NCBI RefSeq assembly: GCF_009856825.1
Contig: NZ_WVTD01000004.1
Span: 124,001-188,000, forward strand
Length of the DNA stretch: 64,000 bases
Reading direction: 5' to 3'
From: Novosphingobium silvae
GTDB lineage: Bacteria > Pseudomonadota > Alphaproteobacteria > Sphingomonadales > Sphingomonadaceae
Part shown: piece after piece, positions 15,891 to 24,991 of the stretch
Numbering within the stretch: the stretch's first letter is position 1
Layout: each line of letters begins with the position of its first letter
The notes under the pieces: generated by a model
What the model was told of the DNA's origin: nothing
The model's input: the letters and a program-made list of their open reading frames with translations, nothing else
Databases searched by the model: none
Position numbers and translations under genes: made by a program

Positions 15891-17462
15891 TCAGCTTTCG
15901 AGTTGGCGCAGGAGGGAACGCACGTCGCCGTCCATGTCGGCATCGCGGGTGCGCAGTTCCTCGATCAGCCGGACGGCGTGGATCACGGTGGAGTGGTCCC
16001 GGCCACCGAACTTGCGCCCGATCTCGGGGTAGGAGCGAGGGGTAAGCACCTTGGCGAGGTACATCGCCACCTGCCGCGGACGCACCACGGCGCGGGCGCG
16101 GCGCTTGGAGCTCATTTCCGTCCGGTCGATGCGATAGAACTGGCACACCGTGCGCTGGATCTCGTCGATGGTGATCCGGCGGCGATTGGCCGAGAGAATG
16201 TCGGTCAGCTGTTCTTCCGCCAGCTGCAGCGACACCGCCTGGCCCGTCAGCTGGGCATAGGCGATCAGCTTGTTGAGGCCGCCCACCAACTCGCGGACAT
16301 TGCGGTTGATGGTGCGGGCAAGAAACTCGATCACGTCGGCGGGCACCACGATCGAGGCGAAGCGCTGGAGGCGGCTTTCGAGGATCGACCGGCGCAGCTC
16401 GATGTCGGCGGGCTGGATGTCGGCGACGAGGCCCATCGACAGGCGCGAGAGCAGGCGAGGCTCCACGCCGTCGAGCGCCTGGGGGGCACGGTCGGCGGCG
16501 AATACTAGGCGCTTGCCCTCGGCGAGCAGTGCGTCGATCGTGTAGAGCAGTTCTTCCTGCGCCGATGCCTTGCCGATGATGAACTGGATATCGTCCACCA
16601 GCAGCAGGTCGAAACCGCGCAGGCGGGACTTGAACTCGATCATCTGGTTCTGGCGCAGCGCCTGGACGAACTCGACCATGAAACGCTCGGCCGAGCAGTA
16701 GAAGATGCGGGCATGGGGGTGCGCCGCAAGATAGGCGTGGCCGATCGCGTGAAGCAGATGGGTCTTGCCCTGGCCGGTGGCGGCCTTGAGGTAGAGGGGC
16801 GAGAACTGCGGCGTTTCCGTGGCGGCCATGCGCTGCGCGGCATTGCAGGCGAGCACGTTCGACGCGCCGGTGACGAAGCTGTTGAAGGTCTGCGAGGCGT
16901 CGATCCCCGCAGGGCCCTGGCCGAGAGCCGCGAACGATTCGCCGGCGAGGGCGACCGAAAGCGAATCAACCGAGCCTTGCGCCGAATCGTTGGCAGGCGC
17001 GCTGGAGGGACGGCCGCCGTTGCCAAGGCGCAGCTCGGGCAGCTGGCGGCGGCCCGGGTGTACGAGGATGCGCACGTGGCGCACGTCGGGGCGGGCGATC
17101 TTCCATGCCAGCGAAAGGCGGTCAGCGAATCGATCCGTCACCCAGTTCGCCGAAAATTCGGTCGGCAGGTAAAGATCGAGAGTGCCGGTTTCCTTGCAGT
17201 AGTTGCCGGGCTGGATCGGCTTGATCCACTGGCTGTGCGCCTGCTGGCCAAGGTCCTTGCGCAGGCCCTGGCTGATGTCTGCCCAGTCCGCCGCCAGATT
17301 TACGGCTTCCTGATCTTCTTCCATCGCCACTCGCACCGCCTTGGACTTCCTGTTCACGCCATTTGCACCTTGTTCGACCGTCGGGCCTGCCGAGTTCGGA
17401 TCCGCCGAAATCGGGTTCGCCGAGGGCGCCACCGCAGGGTGGCTTGCTGACGTATTTGACAC
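15891..17462 (-). CDS. dnaA: chromosomal replication initiator DnaA
   Basis: AAA+ initiator that binds oriC and opens the duplex. Domain III has Walker A ATGQGKTHLLHA and Walker B LLLVDDIQF. Domain IV ends with PRQVAMYLAKVLTPRSYPEI and GGRDHSTVIHAV, the DNA-binding signature. Domain I starts near EEDQEAVNLAADWADISQGL. The start is uncertain. GTG 17462 has GGGGAG eight bases upstream and gives 523 residues with a low-complexity N-terminal extension. GTG 17357 (AAGGTG upstream) and ATG 17324 are alternatives. I found no TTATCCACA-type DnaA boxes nearby, so oriC is probably elsewhere. Confidence 0.96.
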   Translation of the reverse strand: MSNTSASHPAVAPSANPISADPNSAGPTVEQGANGVNRKSKAVRVAMEEDQEAVNLAADWADISQGLRKDLGQQAHSQWIKPIQPGNYCKETGTLDLYLPTEFSANWVTDRFADRLSLAWKIARPDVRHVRILVHPGRRQLPELRLGNGGRPSSAPANDSAQGSVDSLSVALAGESFAALGQGPAGIDASQTFNSFVTGASNVLACNAAQRMAATETPQFSPLYLKAATGQGKTHLLHAIGHAYLAAHPHARIFYCSAERFMVEFVQALRQNQMIEFKSRLRGFDLLLVDDIQFIIGKASAQEELLYTIDALLAEGKRLVFAADRAPQALDGVEPRLLSRLSMGLVADIQPADIELRRSILESRLQRFASIVVPADVIEFLARTINRNVRELVGGLNKLIAYAQLTGQAVSLQLAEEQLTDILSANRRRITIDEIQRTVCQFYRIDRTEMSSKRRARAVVRPRQVAMYLAKVLTPRSYPEIGRKFGGRDHSTVIHAVRLIEELRTRDADMDGDVRSLLRQLES

Positions 17463-17825
17463 CGGTCGAACTCCCCTGTCCGCATGACACCCTGGTTGCG
17501 GAACGGCTCGACATCGGCAGCGTCCATGACGGCGATGGGTAAAACCCACCCCAACCGCAAACGCAGGTTTGCGACCGTTGTTTCAGACGCTATCGATGTT
17601 TCCCCGGCCCGTTCCGCAACGGCCGAGGCCTCTTTTAGGAAGGCGTTTGCCTCGCAGGCAAGACGGGCCTCCCCAAATAAATAAAATTATCGCGGTTGAC
17701 TCAGGCGGGACCGGCGCATTTCCGTCGCCTAAGTGTAATCTGCTTAAAATTCAGGATGTTCCGCGCTGCAACGCGCCGAATCGCAGGTTTTCCGCGCGTT
17801 TGTCGCCGAGCATGCTGCACTGCAG
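17463..17825. other. dnaA upstream region with inverted repeats
   Basis: This gap of about 360 bases precedes dnaA on the minus strand. It contains a perfect 7-bp inverted repeat CGCAAAC-GCAG-GTTTGCG (17556-17573), a 6-bp repeat TTGCCT-CGC-AGGCAA (17647-17661) and an A/T-rich patch at 17674-17692. On the minus strand TTGCCT then, 18 bases on, TAAAAG is a possible dnaA promoter. No gene is convincing here. Confidence 0.45.
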
Positions 17826-17869
17826 CGCAAAAACAAAAACGGAGCCGGGATGCATCACCCCGACTCCGT
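17826..17869 (-). terminator. intrinsic terminator of rpsT
   Basis: On the minus strand ACGGAGTCGGG and CCCGGCTCCGT pair (one mismatch; 17839-17869) and are followed by TTTTTGTTTTTG. Position and polarity fit termination of rpsT about 60 bases after its stop. Confidence 0.85.
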
Positions 17870-17930
17870 TCCTGTTTCGTGCTCGCGGCAGGTGCAAGGC
17901 ACCTGCCTCAGTTCCGAATCGGCGTGCGAC

Positions 17931-18191
17931 TCAGAGCGCGGAGACGCGCTTGGTCAGGCGCGACAGCTTGCGCGCAGCCGTGTTCTTGTGAAGCACGCCG
18001 CGTGCAACGCCGCGGGCCAGTTCGGGCTGGGCAGCCTTGAGGGCGTCCGCTGCAGCGGTCTTGTCACCGCCGTCGAGAGCCAGTTCGACCTTCTTGATGA
18101 AGGTGCGGATGCGGCTGACGCGGTTGGTATTGATCTCGGCGCGGCGCTCGTTGCGACGGATGCGCTTGCGGGCTTGCGGCGTATTGGCCAT
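17931..18191 (-). CDS. rpsT: 30S ribosomal protein S20
   Basis: An 86-residue basic protein of the small ribosomal subunit that binds 16S rRNA. It starts [20 protein letters not shown], and contains [15 protein letters not shown] and [17 protein letters not shown], the family signature. GAGG stands nine bases before the ATG at 18191. Longer open frames upstream read through mutM and are not real. It lies between dnaA and mutM as in other alphaproteobacteria, with its own terminator. Confidence 0.97.
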   Translation of the reverse strand: MANTPQARKRIRRNERRAEINTNRVSRIRTFIKKVELALDGGDKTAAADALKAAQPELARGVARGVLHKNTAARKLSRLTKRVSAL

Positions 18192-18334
18192 CGAATTTCC
18201 TCTGTCTGGCGGTCCAACCCGTGTTGCGCCGCCGATGCCTAACGAATCTGCTCTTGGCGAGCGGACTCGCCGGAAAGCGCGCCCCTTAGCGGCGGGGGTG
18301 ACTTTCGTCAACCCGGAGGGGGCTCGCAAAGCGC

Positions 18335-19147
18335 CTATTTCTGGCACTTGCGGCACCAGAAGGTGCTTCTCCCGCCCTGCACGAAACGCAGCACCGGGGC
18401 GCCGCAGGCGCAAGGCTTGCCCTCGCGCCCATAGACGTTCCACGATGCCGCGAAGTAGCCCAGCTCGCCGTTCGGCTGCGCATAGTCGCGGATGGTGGAG
18501 CCTCCCGCCGCGATCGATTCGCCGAGCACCTCTTGGATGGCGGGGACGAGCCGCTTCAGCGCCGGCAGGGAAAGGCCTGCGGCCGCCTTGTCGGGGCGTA
18601 TCCCGGCGCGGAACAGGGCCTCGCACACATAGATGTTGCCCAGCCCCGCGACGACGGTCTGGTCGAGCAGCATCTGCTTCACGGGGGCAGTGCGTCCCGC
18701 GAAGGCGGCATGAAGGTGCCGGGGCGTCAGTTCCTCTCCCAGCGGCTCGGGGCCGAGCGAGGCAAAGGGGCCCCAGGACGCGAGGTCCGAGGTGGGCACC
18801 AGATCGACCGAGCCGAAGCGGCGCGCATCGTTGAGCGCGAGCACATGGCCGCTCCCGGTCTCCAGCACTAGATGGTCGTGCCTGTCGGGCGTCTCGGGCT
18901 CGATTCGCCAGCGTCCGGACATGCCGAGATGGAAGACCATCGTCTGCTCGCGGTCGGTATGGACGAGGCCGTACTTTGCACGGCGGCCCATGCCCGTCAC
19001 TTTCGCGCCGGTGAGCGACTGGACGAGGTCGGGCGGAAACGGCCGGCGCAGATCCGCCCGGTTGAGCTGGACGCGCGCGATCCTCTCGCCTTCGAGGAAC
19101 CGCGCAAGGCCGCGTACCGTGGTTTCGACTTCTGGAAGTTCAGGCAT
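18335..19147 (-). CDS. mutM: formamidopyrimidine-DNA glycosylase
   Basis: Base-excision repair enzyme (Fpg) that removes 8-oxoguanine and ring-opened purines and cleaves the abasic site. The 270-residue product begins [14 protein letters not shown], with catalytic Pro2 and Glu3 after Met removal. RRAKYGLV contains the conserved Lys, [16 protein letters not shown] is the H2TH region, and the C-terminal zinc finger is CACGAPV...WCRKCQ. Length is normal. It lies upstream of rpsT on the minus strand and faces away from the ubiE side, where a permease fragment is found. Confidence 0.96.
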   Translation of the reverse strand: MPELPEVETTVRGLARFLEGERIARVQLNRADLRRPFPPDLVQSLTGAKVTGMGRRAKYGLVHTDREQTMVFHLGMSGRWRIEPETPDRHDHLVLETGSGHVLALNDARRFGSVDLVPTSDLASWGPFASLGPEPLGEELTPRHLHAAFAGRTAPVKQMLLDQTVVAGLGNIYVCEALFRAGIRPDKAAAGLSLPALKRLVPAIQEVLGESIAAGGSTIRDYAQPNGELGYFAASWNVYGREGKPCACGAPVLRFVQGGRSTFWCRKCQK

Positions 19148-19165
19148 GGTCTCGTGCAGATAGGA

Positions 19166-19312
19166 ATGACTGCGCCTTCAGCCAATCCCAACGGGATACC
19201 ACTGCTCTCCGCGCTCCTGCTGGGCGAGCGGCTTGAGCGCTGCCACTTCGCAGGCATGGCGCTGATCCTTGCCGGCATCGTGGTTTCGGCGCTCGCCAGG
19301 CCGGCAAGGTCC
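19166..19312 (+). pseudogene. C-terminal remnant of an EamA/DMT-family permease
   Basis: Between mutM and ubiE the plus-strand frame encodes IPLLSALLLGERLERCHFAG followed by MALILAGIVVSALARP. This is the characteristic last part of EamA drug/metabolite transporters, where LGE precedes a GxxLIxxG helix. The upstream nine helices are missing: mutM begins on the other strand at 19147. The frame then runs on without a stop into ubiE out of register. I read it as a degraded or truncated permease gene left after a rearrangement. A coincidental short ORF is unlikely given the match, but no homology search was run. Confidence 0.6.
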
Positions 19313-19397
19313 GAGCCCCGCCTCCGGCTCGAAACTGACGCGTTCGGTTCAAAACTAAGGTGGCGCCGGAAGGTGCGGATGGCTAGAGACTTGGGCC

Positions 19398-20138
19398 ATG
19401 AGCGAAACCAGCGATACCGTCTCCTTCGGCTACGAAGATGTGGCAAGCCACGAGAAGGAGGCGCGCGTCGGCGCCGTCTTCTCCAGCGTGGCCCGTAAGT
19501 ACGACGTCATGAACGATGCCATGTCGGCAGGCATGCACCGGCTCTGGAAGGACAAGTTCGTGCGCCGCGTGAAGCCGCGCGCGCATGAGCAGATCCTCGA
19601 CATGGCGGGCGGCACCGGCGACATCGCCTTCCGCATGGAGCAGGCGGGCGCGCGCATCACCGTCTCCGACATCAACCAGGACATGCTCGACGTGGGCATC
19701 GAGCGGGCGATGGAGCAGGGCATCGACGGGCTCGTCTGGTCTCGCCAGAACGCGGAGGAGCTGAGCTTCCCCGACCGCTTCTTCGATGCCTACACGATCG
19801 CATTCGGCATCCGGAACGTGACTCACATCGACAAGGCCCTGGCCGAGGCGCACCGCGTGCTCAAGTTCGGGGGGCGCTTCTTCTGCCTTGAATTCTCCAC
19901 CACCGAATGGCCGGGCTTCAAGGAAGTCTACGATACCTATTCGCACAAGCTGGTGCCCAGGATCGGGCAGATGATCGCAGGCGATGCCGAATCGTACCGC
20001 TACCTCATCGAATCGATCCGCCGCTTCCCGCCCATGCCCGAGTTCGAACGGATGATCCGCGACGCAGGCTTCAGGCACACCAAGGTCGAGCCGATCATGG
20101 GCGGCCTCGTGGCGATCCATTCGGGCTGGAAGGTCTGA
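19398..20138 (+). CDS. ubiE: ubiquinone biosynthesis C-methyltransferase UbiE
   Basis: SAM-dependent methyltransferase of ubiquinone (and menaquinone) synthesis. The 246-residue protein has VARKYDVMNDAMSAGMHRLW near residue 35, the SAM motif DMAGGTGDIAFRM (about residues 68-80), TIAFGIRNVTHIDKAL and the C-terminal MGGLVAIHSGWK, all diagnostic of UbiE/COQ5. Only ubiquinone genes are seen in the window, so the ubiquinone step is the likely role. ubiB follows by seven bases, forming a ubiE-ubiB operon. Confidence 0.97.
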   Translation: MSETSDTVSFGYEDVASHEKEARVGAVFSSVARKYDVMNDAMSAGMHRLWKDKFVRRVKPRAHEQILDMAGGTGDIAFRMEQAGARITVSDINQDMLDVGIERAMEQGIDGLVWSRQNAEELSFPDRFFDAYTIAFGIRNVTHIDKALAEAHRVLKFGGRFFCLEFSTTEWPGFKEVYDTYSHKLVPRIGQMIAGDAESYRYLIESIRRFPPMPEFERMIRDAGFRHTKVEPIMGGLVAIHSGWKV

Positions 20139-20145
20139 GCCGGGC

Positions 20146-21720
20146 GTGACCAGCACTGCCGTCCACATCGCGCGCCTGCTCAAGTGGGGCCGCGTCCTGG
20201 CGCGCCACGGGGCGCTGCGCGGGATCGAGAACGATCGCAACGCCCCTGCGCCGGTCAAGCGCATCTGCCGCGTCGCGCGGTTCGGTGCCCGCCAGTCGCC
20301 CGAACCCGACTATGCGGGCGCATTCCAGGAAATCGGGCCGGCCGCGATCAAGCTGGGCCAGGCGCTGGCAACGCGCCCGGACCTTGTGGGCGAGATTCCG
20401 GCGCGGAACCTGCTGACGCTGCAGGACAGTCTGCCGCCGGTTCCCTTCGAGGCGATCCGGGCCCAGATCGAGACGACGTTCGGCCGGCCGCTCGATGCGA
20501 TCTTCGCCAGCATCGAGGAGGCGCCGGTCGGGGCGGCGTCGATCGCGCAGGTCCACCGCGCGGTCACTCCCGACGGGCGCACCGTCGCCGTCAAGGTGCT
20601 GCGCCCCGGCATTCGCGAGCAGTTCAGCCGTGACGTCGAGACGTACGAGTGGGCCGCGGCCCATCTCGAGGCGTTGGGCGGAGAGGCGGCGCGTCTGCGG
20701 CCCCGCGCGGTCATCGCCAACCTCAAGCGCTGGACCCTGCGCGAATTCGACTTGCGCCGCGAAGCAGCCTCCGCCTCCGAACTCGCCGACGCGATGAGGG
20801 GTATCGAGGACTACAACGTCCCGGCCATCGACTGGGATCGCACCAACGGCTCCGTGCTCACGGTCGAATGGATCGACGGCATCAAGATGAGCAACCTGCC
20901 CGCCCTGCGCGAGGCCGGTTACGACCTGCCGGCGCTGGCCCGCAGGCTGGTGCTGACGTTCCTGACGCAGGCGATCTCGTTCGGCTTCTTCCACGCCGAC
21001 ATGCACCAGGGCAACCTGTTCGTGCGCGGCGGGCCTAGCCACCCGACCATCGTCGCGATCGACTTCGGCATCATGGGCCGGATCAACCGGCAGGCCCGGC
21101 TCTGGCTGGCGGAGATCCTCTATGGGCTCACCACCGGCAACTACCGCCGCGTCGCCGAGATCCACTTCGAGGCGCAGTACGTGCCCAGCTATCACACGGT
21201 CGAGGAGTTCGCGACCGCGCTGCGCGCCGTGGGCGAACCGATGCGCGGCAAGCCGGTGTCCGAGCTTTCAGTGGGGCAGATGCTAGACGGCCTGTTCGCA
21301 ATCACCCGCGACTTCGACATGGCGGTGCAGCCGCACCTGCTACTGCTGCAGAAGACGATGGTCATGGTGGAAGGGCTGGCCACCGCGCTCGACCCGGACA
21401 TCAACATGTGGGACGTCTCCGGACCCTTCGTGAAGGGCTGGATCCGCGACGAGCTTGGCCCCGAGGCGGTCATCGTCGATCGGCTGCGCGAGGACGTGGA
21501 CACGCTGCTGCGCCTCCCTGCGCTGGTGCGCCGGATCGAGGAGCGCTTTCCCCCGAAAGGCGGCGCGCCCGAGCAGGCGCCCTTGCCCGAGGTGGAGATC
21601 ATCTGGGCTCGCCGACGCGACCGTAAACCCGAAAGTAACCACTGGGGCGGCTATGCTATGGCCGCAATTCTCGGGGGCGCTGCGGCTTGGGCAACGACGT
21701 ACTGGACACTGCTGGCCTGA
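20146..21720 (+). CDS. ubiB: ubiquinone biosynthesis accessory kinase-like protein UbiB
   Basis: A 524-residue member of the ABC1/UbiB/ADCK atypical kinase family required for ubiquinone synthesis. The N-terminal KxGQ-type motif is AAIKLGQALATRPD. The Ala-rich nucleotide loop is PVGAASIAQVHRA, and the catalytic elements are FFHADMHQGNLF and IDFGIMG. Two hydrophobic segments near the C-terminus (about residues 500-524) would anchor it in the membrane. GTG start at 20146, seven bases after ubiE. Its last 34 bases overlap the proposed start of the next gene. Confidence 0.96.
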   Translation: MTSTAVHIARLLKWGRVLARHGALRGIENDRNAPAPVKRICRVARFGARQSPEPDYAGAFQEIGPAAIKLGQALATRPDLVGEIPARNLLTLQDSLPPVPFEAIRAQIETTFGRPLDAIFASIEEAPVGAASIAQVHRAVTPDGRTVAVKVLRPGIREQFSRDVETYEWAAAHLEALGGEAARLRPRAVIANLKRWTLREFDLRREAASASELADAMRGIEDYNVPAIDWDRTNGSVLTVEWIDGIKMSNLPALREAGYDLPALARRLVLTFLTQAISFGFFHADMHQGNLFVRGGPSHPTIVAIDFGIMGRINRQARLWLAEILYGLTTGNYRRVAEIHFEAQYVPSYHTVEEFATALRAVGEPMRGKPVSELSVGQMLDGLFAITRDFDMAVQPHLLLLQKTMVMVEGLATALDPDINMWDVSGPFVKGWIRDELGPEAVIVDRLREDVDTLLRLPALVRRIEERFPPKGGAPEQAPLPEVEIIWARRRDRKPESNHWGGYAMAAILGGAAAWATTYWTLLA

Positions 21721-22886
21721 ACCCGTCTGCGGGCGAAGCCAGCTCAGGGGGCTGGCTGACGCGCCTGTCGCCGGTTGCTGCGCGCCTGGTGCTCGGCCTG
21801 CTCCTTGCGGTGGTCGTGGCCTCGATGATCGTGCCGACCAACAAGCCGGGCAACCGCTCGCCCTGGCTGGGCCCGGTGGAGGGCCCCGTGGACGCGAGCG
21901 GCAAGGCGATCGACACGCCCGGGCAACCCTACGACGAAGACATCGCCCTCTACGAAGTCGCGATAGAGCGGATCGCAAGGGGCGAGCATTACTACGACTT
22001 CATCGTGGCCGAGCAGCGCGCGCGTGACTATCCGGTGAACCCGGGGATTGCCGTGCGCCTGCCGACGCTGGCCTACATCGACGCCTGGCTCGGCAGGACG
22101 GGGCAACTCGTGGCCGCGATCGCGCTGATGCTGGCGATCATCGCCGTCTGGTGGCGACGCCTTGGCGAAGAGCCGGAGGACAGGGGCCGCATACGCCGTC
22201 TGGGGACCGCCCTCGTCTTCGTGGGCGCGTCTCTTGGCCTCAACCGGCACTACTTCGCGCTGCACGAACTCTGGGCTGGCGGGCTGGTGGCACTCTCGTT
22301 CGGGCTGCACCGGATCGGTCGCGAGGGGAAGGGCGGCCGCTGGCTGGCGGCGTGGCTCGTCGCCGCGCTGGCCCTGGCGATCCGCGAACATACGCTGCCC
22401 TATGTCCTGCTCATGGCCGCTTTCGCCCTGTGGCAGCGAAACTGGCGCGAAGGCGCGGCGTGGCTGCTGCTGGTGGCGGTATTCGGCGCCGGGCTCTGGT
22501 GGCACCTTTCCATCGTGGCGCAGGACGTACTGCCGAGCGATCGCCATGGGCCGCCCTGGCTGGTCCTGCGGGGCATGACGGGGTGGCTCGCTAATGTCGT
22601 CCAGTCGAGCAACCTGCGCTGGCTGCCCCATTTCCTCGCCGGCCCCGCCGTCATCCTGATGGCGTTCGGATGGCTGGGCTGGCGGAGCCGGTCGGGGCTG
22701 TTCGGCTTCCTGCTTTGCGCGGGCTATGGCATCGCCTTCATGGTCGCGGGCAGGTGGGACAACTTCTACTGGGGCGCGATGATCGCCCCGTCCATGTTCG
22801 CCGGCATCGTCTTTGCCCCCCGCGCGCTGGCGCAACTGCTCGCGGCGGCAGGGATCGAAACGACCAGAAAGCCCGCCGTAAACTGA
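21687..22886 (+). CDS. polytopic membrane protein of unknown function
   Basis: A 399-residue protein with about nine hydrophobic segments. One large extracytoplasmic loop after the first helix (about residues 50-115) contains YDEDIALYEVAIERIARGEH. The layout (first helix, large loop with acidic residues, then multiple helices) resembles GT-C-type glycosyltransferases of lipid-linked sugars, but I see no decisive motif. The frame opens at TTG 21687 inside ubiB; the next plausible starts are weak, so the N-terminus is uncertain. It lies between ubiB and coaBC on the same strand. Function not assigned. Confidence 0.7.
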   Translation: MGNDVLDTAGLNPSAGEASSGGWLTRLSPVAARLVLGLLLAVVVASMIVPTNKPGNRSPWLGPVEGPVDASGKAIDTPGQPYDEDIALYEVAIERIARGEHYYDFIVAEQRARDYPVNPGIAVRLPTLAYIDAWLGRTGQLVAAIALMLAIIAVWWRRLGEEPEDRGRIRRLGTALVFVGASLGLNRHYFALHELWAGGLVALSFGLHRIGREGKGGRWLAAWLVAALALAIREHTLPYVLLMAAFALWQRNWREGAAWLLLVAVFGAGLWWHLSIVAQDVLPSDRHGPPWLVLRGMTGWLANVVQSSNLRWLPHFLAGPAVILMAFGWLGWRSRSGLFGFLLCAGYGIAFMVAGRWDNFYWGAMIAPSMFAGIVFAPRALAQLLAAAGIETTRKPAVN

Positions 22887-22922
22887 TTGCACGCCCTTGC
22901 GCGCTGTTGCACAAGCCCCCGC

Positions 22923-24263
22923 ATGAACGGACCTCGCATGAACGGACCCCGGATCCTGCTCGTCGTGGGCGGCGGCATTGCTGCCTACAAGTCGTGTGAA
23001 CTTGTCCGCACGATCCGCAAGGCAGGGGGCATCGTCACCTGCGTGCTGACCGATGGCGGCGCCAGGTTCGTGACTCCCATGACGCTTGCCGCATTGTCCG
23101 AGCAGCCCGTCCATACCACTTTGTGGGACCTCAAGAACGAGGCGGAGATGGGCCATATCCAGCTGAGCCGACAGGCCGACCTCGTGGTCGTGTGCCCGGC
23201 TACCGCTGACCTTCTCGCCCGGATGGCCGCCGGCCTTGCCGACGATCTTGCGACCACGCTGCTTCTGGCCACCGACAAGCCGGTCCTTGCCGTGCCCGCG
23301 ATGAACGTGCGCATGTGGCAGCACGCCGCCACCGTCCGCAACGTTGCCACGCTTCGCGACATGGGTGTCGACGTGATGGAGCCCGACGAAGGCGCGATGG
23401 CCTGCGGCGAGTACGGCCCCGGCCGCCTGCCCGAGATCGCGGCAATCTGGCAGCGGATTGAACGTTCGCTGGCAGGTGCTGTGCCTGAGGGCTCCCCGCT
23501 TGCCGCGAAAGGCGGTGCACGGCCCGCCCCTTCCACGGACCCGGCCGCGTTTTCGCGTTCGCAGGCGGCCGATCCACTCGTCGGCCAGCCCGATTTCGAT
23601 CGAGGGACGCAGCATCGCCCGCTCCTTGGCCGTCACGTCCTCGTGACCGCCGGTCCTACCCACGAGCCCATCGATCCGGTCCGCTACATCGCCAATCGCT
23701 CCTCGGGCAAGCAGGGCTTCGCGATCGCCGCAGCTGCCGCCGAGGCCGGTGCACGGGTGACGTTGGTGGCAGGACCGGTGCACCTGCCGACACCGCCGGG
23801 CGTCGACCGCGTCGACGTGGAAACGGCTCTGGAGATGGCCGCAGCAGTGGACGCAGCGCTTCCCGCAGATGTTGCGGTGATGGTGGCGGCCGTCGCCGAC
23901 TGGCGGGTCGGGCGTTCGGCCGGGCAGAAGCTCAAGAAGGCGCCGGGCGATGGGCCGCCCGCGCTGGAGCTTACGGAGAACCCCGACATCCTCGCCACTC
24001 TTGCCAAAGGGGACAAGCGTCCGGCCCTCGTCATCGGGTTCGCCGCGGAGACGCAGGACGTGATCCGCTATGCCCGGGAGAAGCGGGCGCGCAAGGGTGC
24101 GGACTGGATCGTCGCCAACGACGTCTCTGGCGACGTGATGGGCGGCGATGCGAATGCCGTCCATATCGTCACGGCCGAAGAGGTCACTTCCCTTCCCGAA
24201 ATGCCCAAGGAGGATGTCGCGCGCATCCTCGTCGAAAGGTTCGCAGATGCACTCCCCCGCTGA
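22923..24263 (+). CDS. coaBC: bifunctional phosphopantothenoylcysteine decarboxylase/synthetase
   Basis: Coenzyme A biosynthesis: the CoaB half joins cysteine to phosphopantothenate and the CoaC half decarboxylates the product. The N-domain has [14 protein letters not shown], the active-site His of [17 protein letters not shown] and [11 protein letters not shown]. The C-domain starts [20 protein letters not shown] with RSSGKQG and has [12 protein letters not shown] linker of about 45 residues, unusually long and Ala/Pro-rich, joins them (23476-23625). ATG 22923 or ATG 22938 may be the start: a 15-base tandem duplication repeats ATGAACGGACC. dut overlaps its end. Confidence 0.93.
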   Translation: MNGPRMNGPRILLVVGGGIAAYKSCELVRTIRKAGGIVTCVLTDGGARFVTPMTLAALSEQPVHTTLWDLKNEAEMGHIQLSRQADLVVVCPATADLLARMAAGLADDLATTLLLATDKPVLAVPAMNVRMWQHAATVRNVATLRDMGVDVMEPDEGAMACGEYGPGRLPEIAAIWQRIERSLAGAVPEGSPLAAKGGARPAPSTDPAAFSRSQAADPLVGQPDFDRGTQHRPLLGRHVLVTAGPTHEPIDPVRYIANRSSGKQGFAIAAAAAEAGARVTLVAGPVHLPTPPGVDRVDVETALEMAAAVDAALPADVAVMVAAVADWRVGRSAGQKLKKAPGDGPPALELTENPDILATLAKGDKRPALVIGFAAETQDVIRYAREKRARKGADWIVANDVSGDVMGGDANAVHIVTAEEVTSLPEMPKEDVARILVERFADALPR

Positions 24264-24717
24264 AGTTCCCGTCATGGTCAAGGTCCTGCCCCACGGCGAA
24301 GGGCTGGATCTGCCCGCTTACGCCACCGCCGGGGCTGCGGGGATGGACGTGGTGTCGGCCGAGGACGTCACCCTTGCTCGGGGTGCCCGCCACGCGGTGG
24401 CGACAGGTCTGTCGCTGGCGATCCCCGCCGGTTTCGAGATACAGGTGCGCCCGCGCTCGGGGCTCGCCCTCAAGCACGGGATCAGCGTGCCCAATGCGCC
24501 GGGAACCATCGATTCGGACTATCGGGGCGAGCTCAAGGTGATCCTCATCAACCACGGCGAGGAGCCTTTCGCGATCCGCCGGGGAGATCGCGTCGCGCAG
24601 CTGGTGCTGGCGCCGGTGACCCGCGCCTCCTGGCTGACGGTGGATGAACTGGAGGCGACCGAGCGGGGCGAGGGCGGCTTCGGTTCGACCGGCGGCGTCG
24701 TCGCGCTGGGGAACTGA
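24247..24717 (+). CDS. dut: deoxyuridine triphosphatase
   Basis: dUTP diphosphatase of 156 residues, a homotrimer that converts dUTP to dUMP and keeps uracil out of DNA. All five motifs are present in order: [14 protein letters not shown] [46 protein letters not shown] and [13 protein letters not shown] 24247 lies within the last codons of coaBC with AAAGG nine bases upstream, so the pair is translationally coupled. coaBC-dut adjacency is common in proteobacteria. Confidence 0.97.
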   Translation: MHSPAEVPVMVKVLPHGEGLDLPAYATAGAAGMDVVSAEDVTLARGARHAVATGLSLAIPAGFEIQVRPRSGLALKHGISVPNAPGTIDSDYRGELKVILINHGEEPFAIRRGDRVAQLVLAPVTRASWLTVDELEATERGEGGFGSTGGVVALGN

Positions 24718-24733
24718 GGCAGGGCAGCGGCGC

Positions 24734-24943
24734 CTACTCGGCGTCCTTGTCGGGCCTTTGCTCGCCGGGTTCTTTCTTACCGCGCCCGATGCGGGACTTG
24801 CGCCATCTTAGACCGCACCAGCCCACGCCGCCAAGTCCTCCGATCAGCACGGCGCCCTTGGCCAGCGTCATGAACGCGGTGCTGAGCGCGCCGATGGTGA
24901 CGCCCCAGAACAGCTGCGAGAGGATGGCCATGAAGTTGTGCAT
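24734..24943 (-). CDS. small single-pass membrane protein
   Basis: A 69-residue protein starting MHNFMAILSQLFWGVTIGAL, with two close hydrophobic stretches over residues 5-45 and a strongly charged C-tail (GRGKKEPGEQRPDKDAE). The frame is open further upstream, but the chosen ATG at 24943 gives a sensible membrane N-terminus and lies just past the terminator of the upstream DUF4136 gene. I do not recognise the family. It is convergent with dut, 16 bases apart. Confidence 0.55.
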   Translation of the reverse strand: MHNFMAILSQLFWGVTIGALSTAFMTLAKGAVLIGGLGGVGWCGLRWRKSRIGRGKKEPGEQRPDKDAE

Positions 24944-24991
24944 CGGCGTTGTTCCCGGCTGCCGCTGGTAGCAGCGCTCCCGTCCTCCCGG

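Noticed and set aside
17696..17730. TTGACT on the plus strand as a promoter
   Set aside because: No suitable -10 at 16-18 bases and no plus-strand gene follows; rpsT and dnaA are on the minus strand.
17463..17930. Chromosome replication origin next to dnaA
   Set aside because: The gap is A/T-richer in one patch, but I found no cluster of DnaA boxes. Alphaproteobacterial origins are often far from dnaA.
21744..24281. An 845-residue minus-strand frame opposite the membrane protein and coaBC
   Set aside because: It has the composition of a shadow frame. CoaBC and Dut on the other strand are clear.
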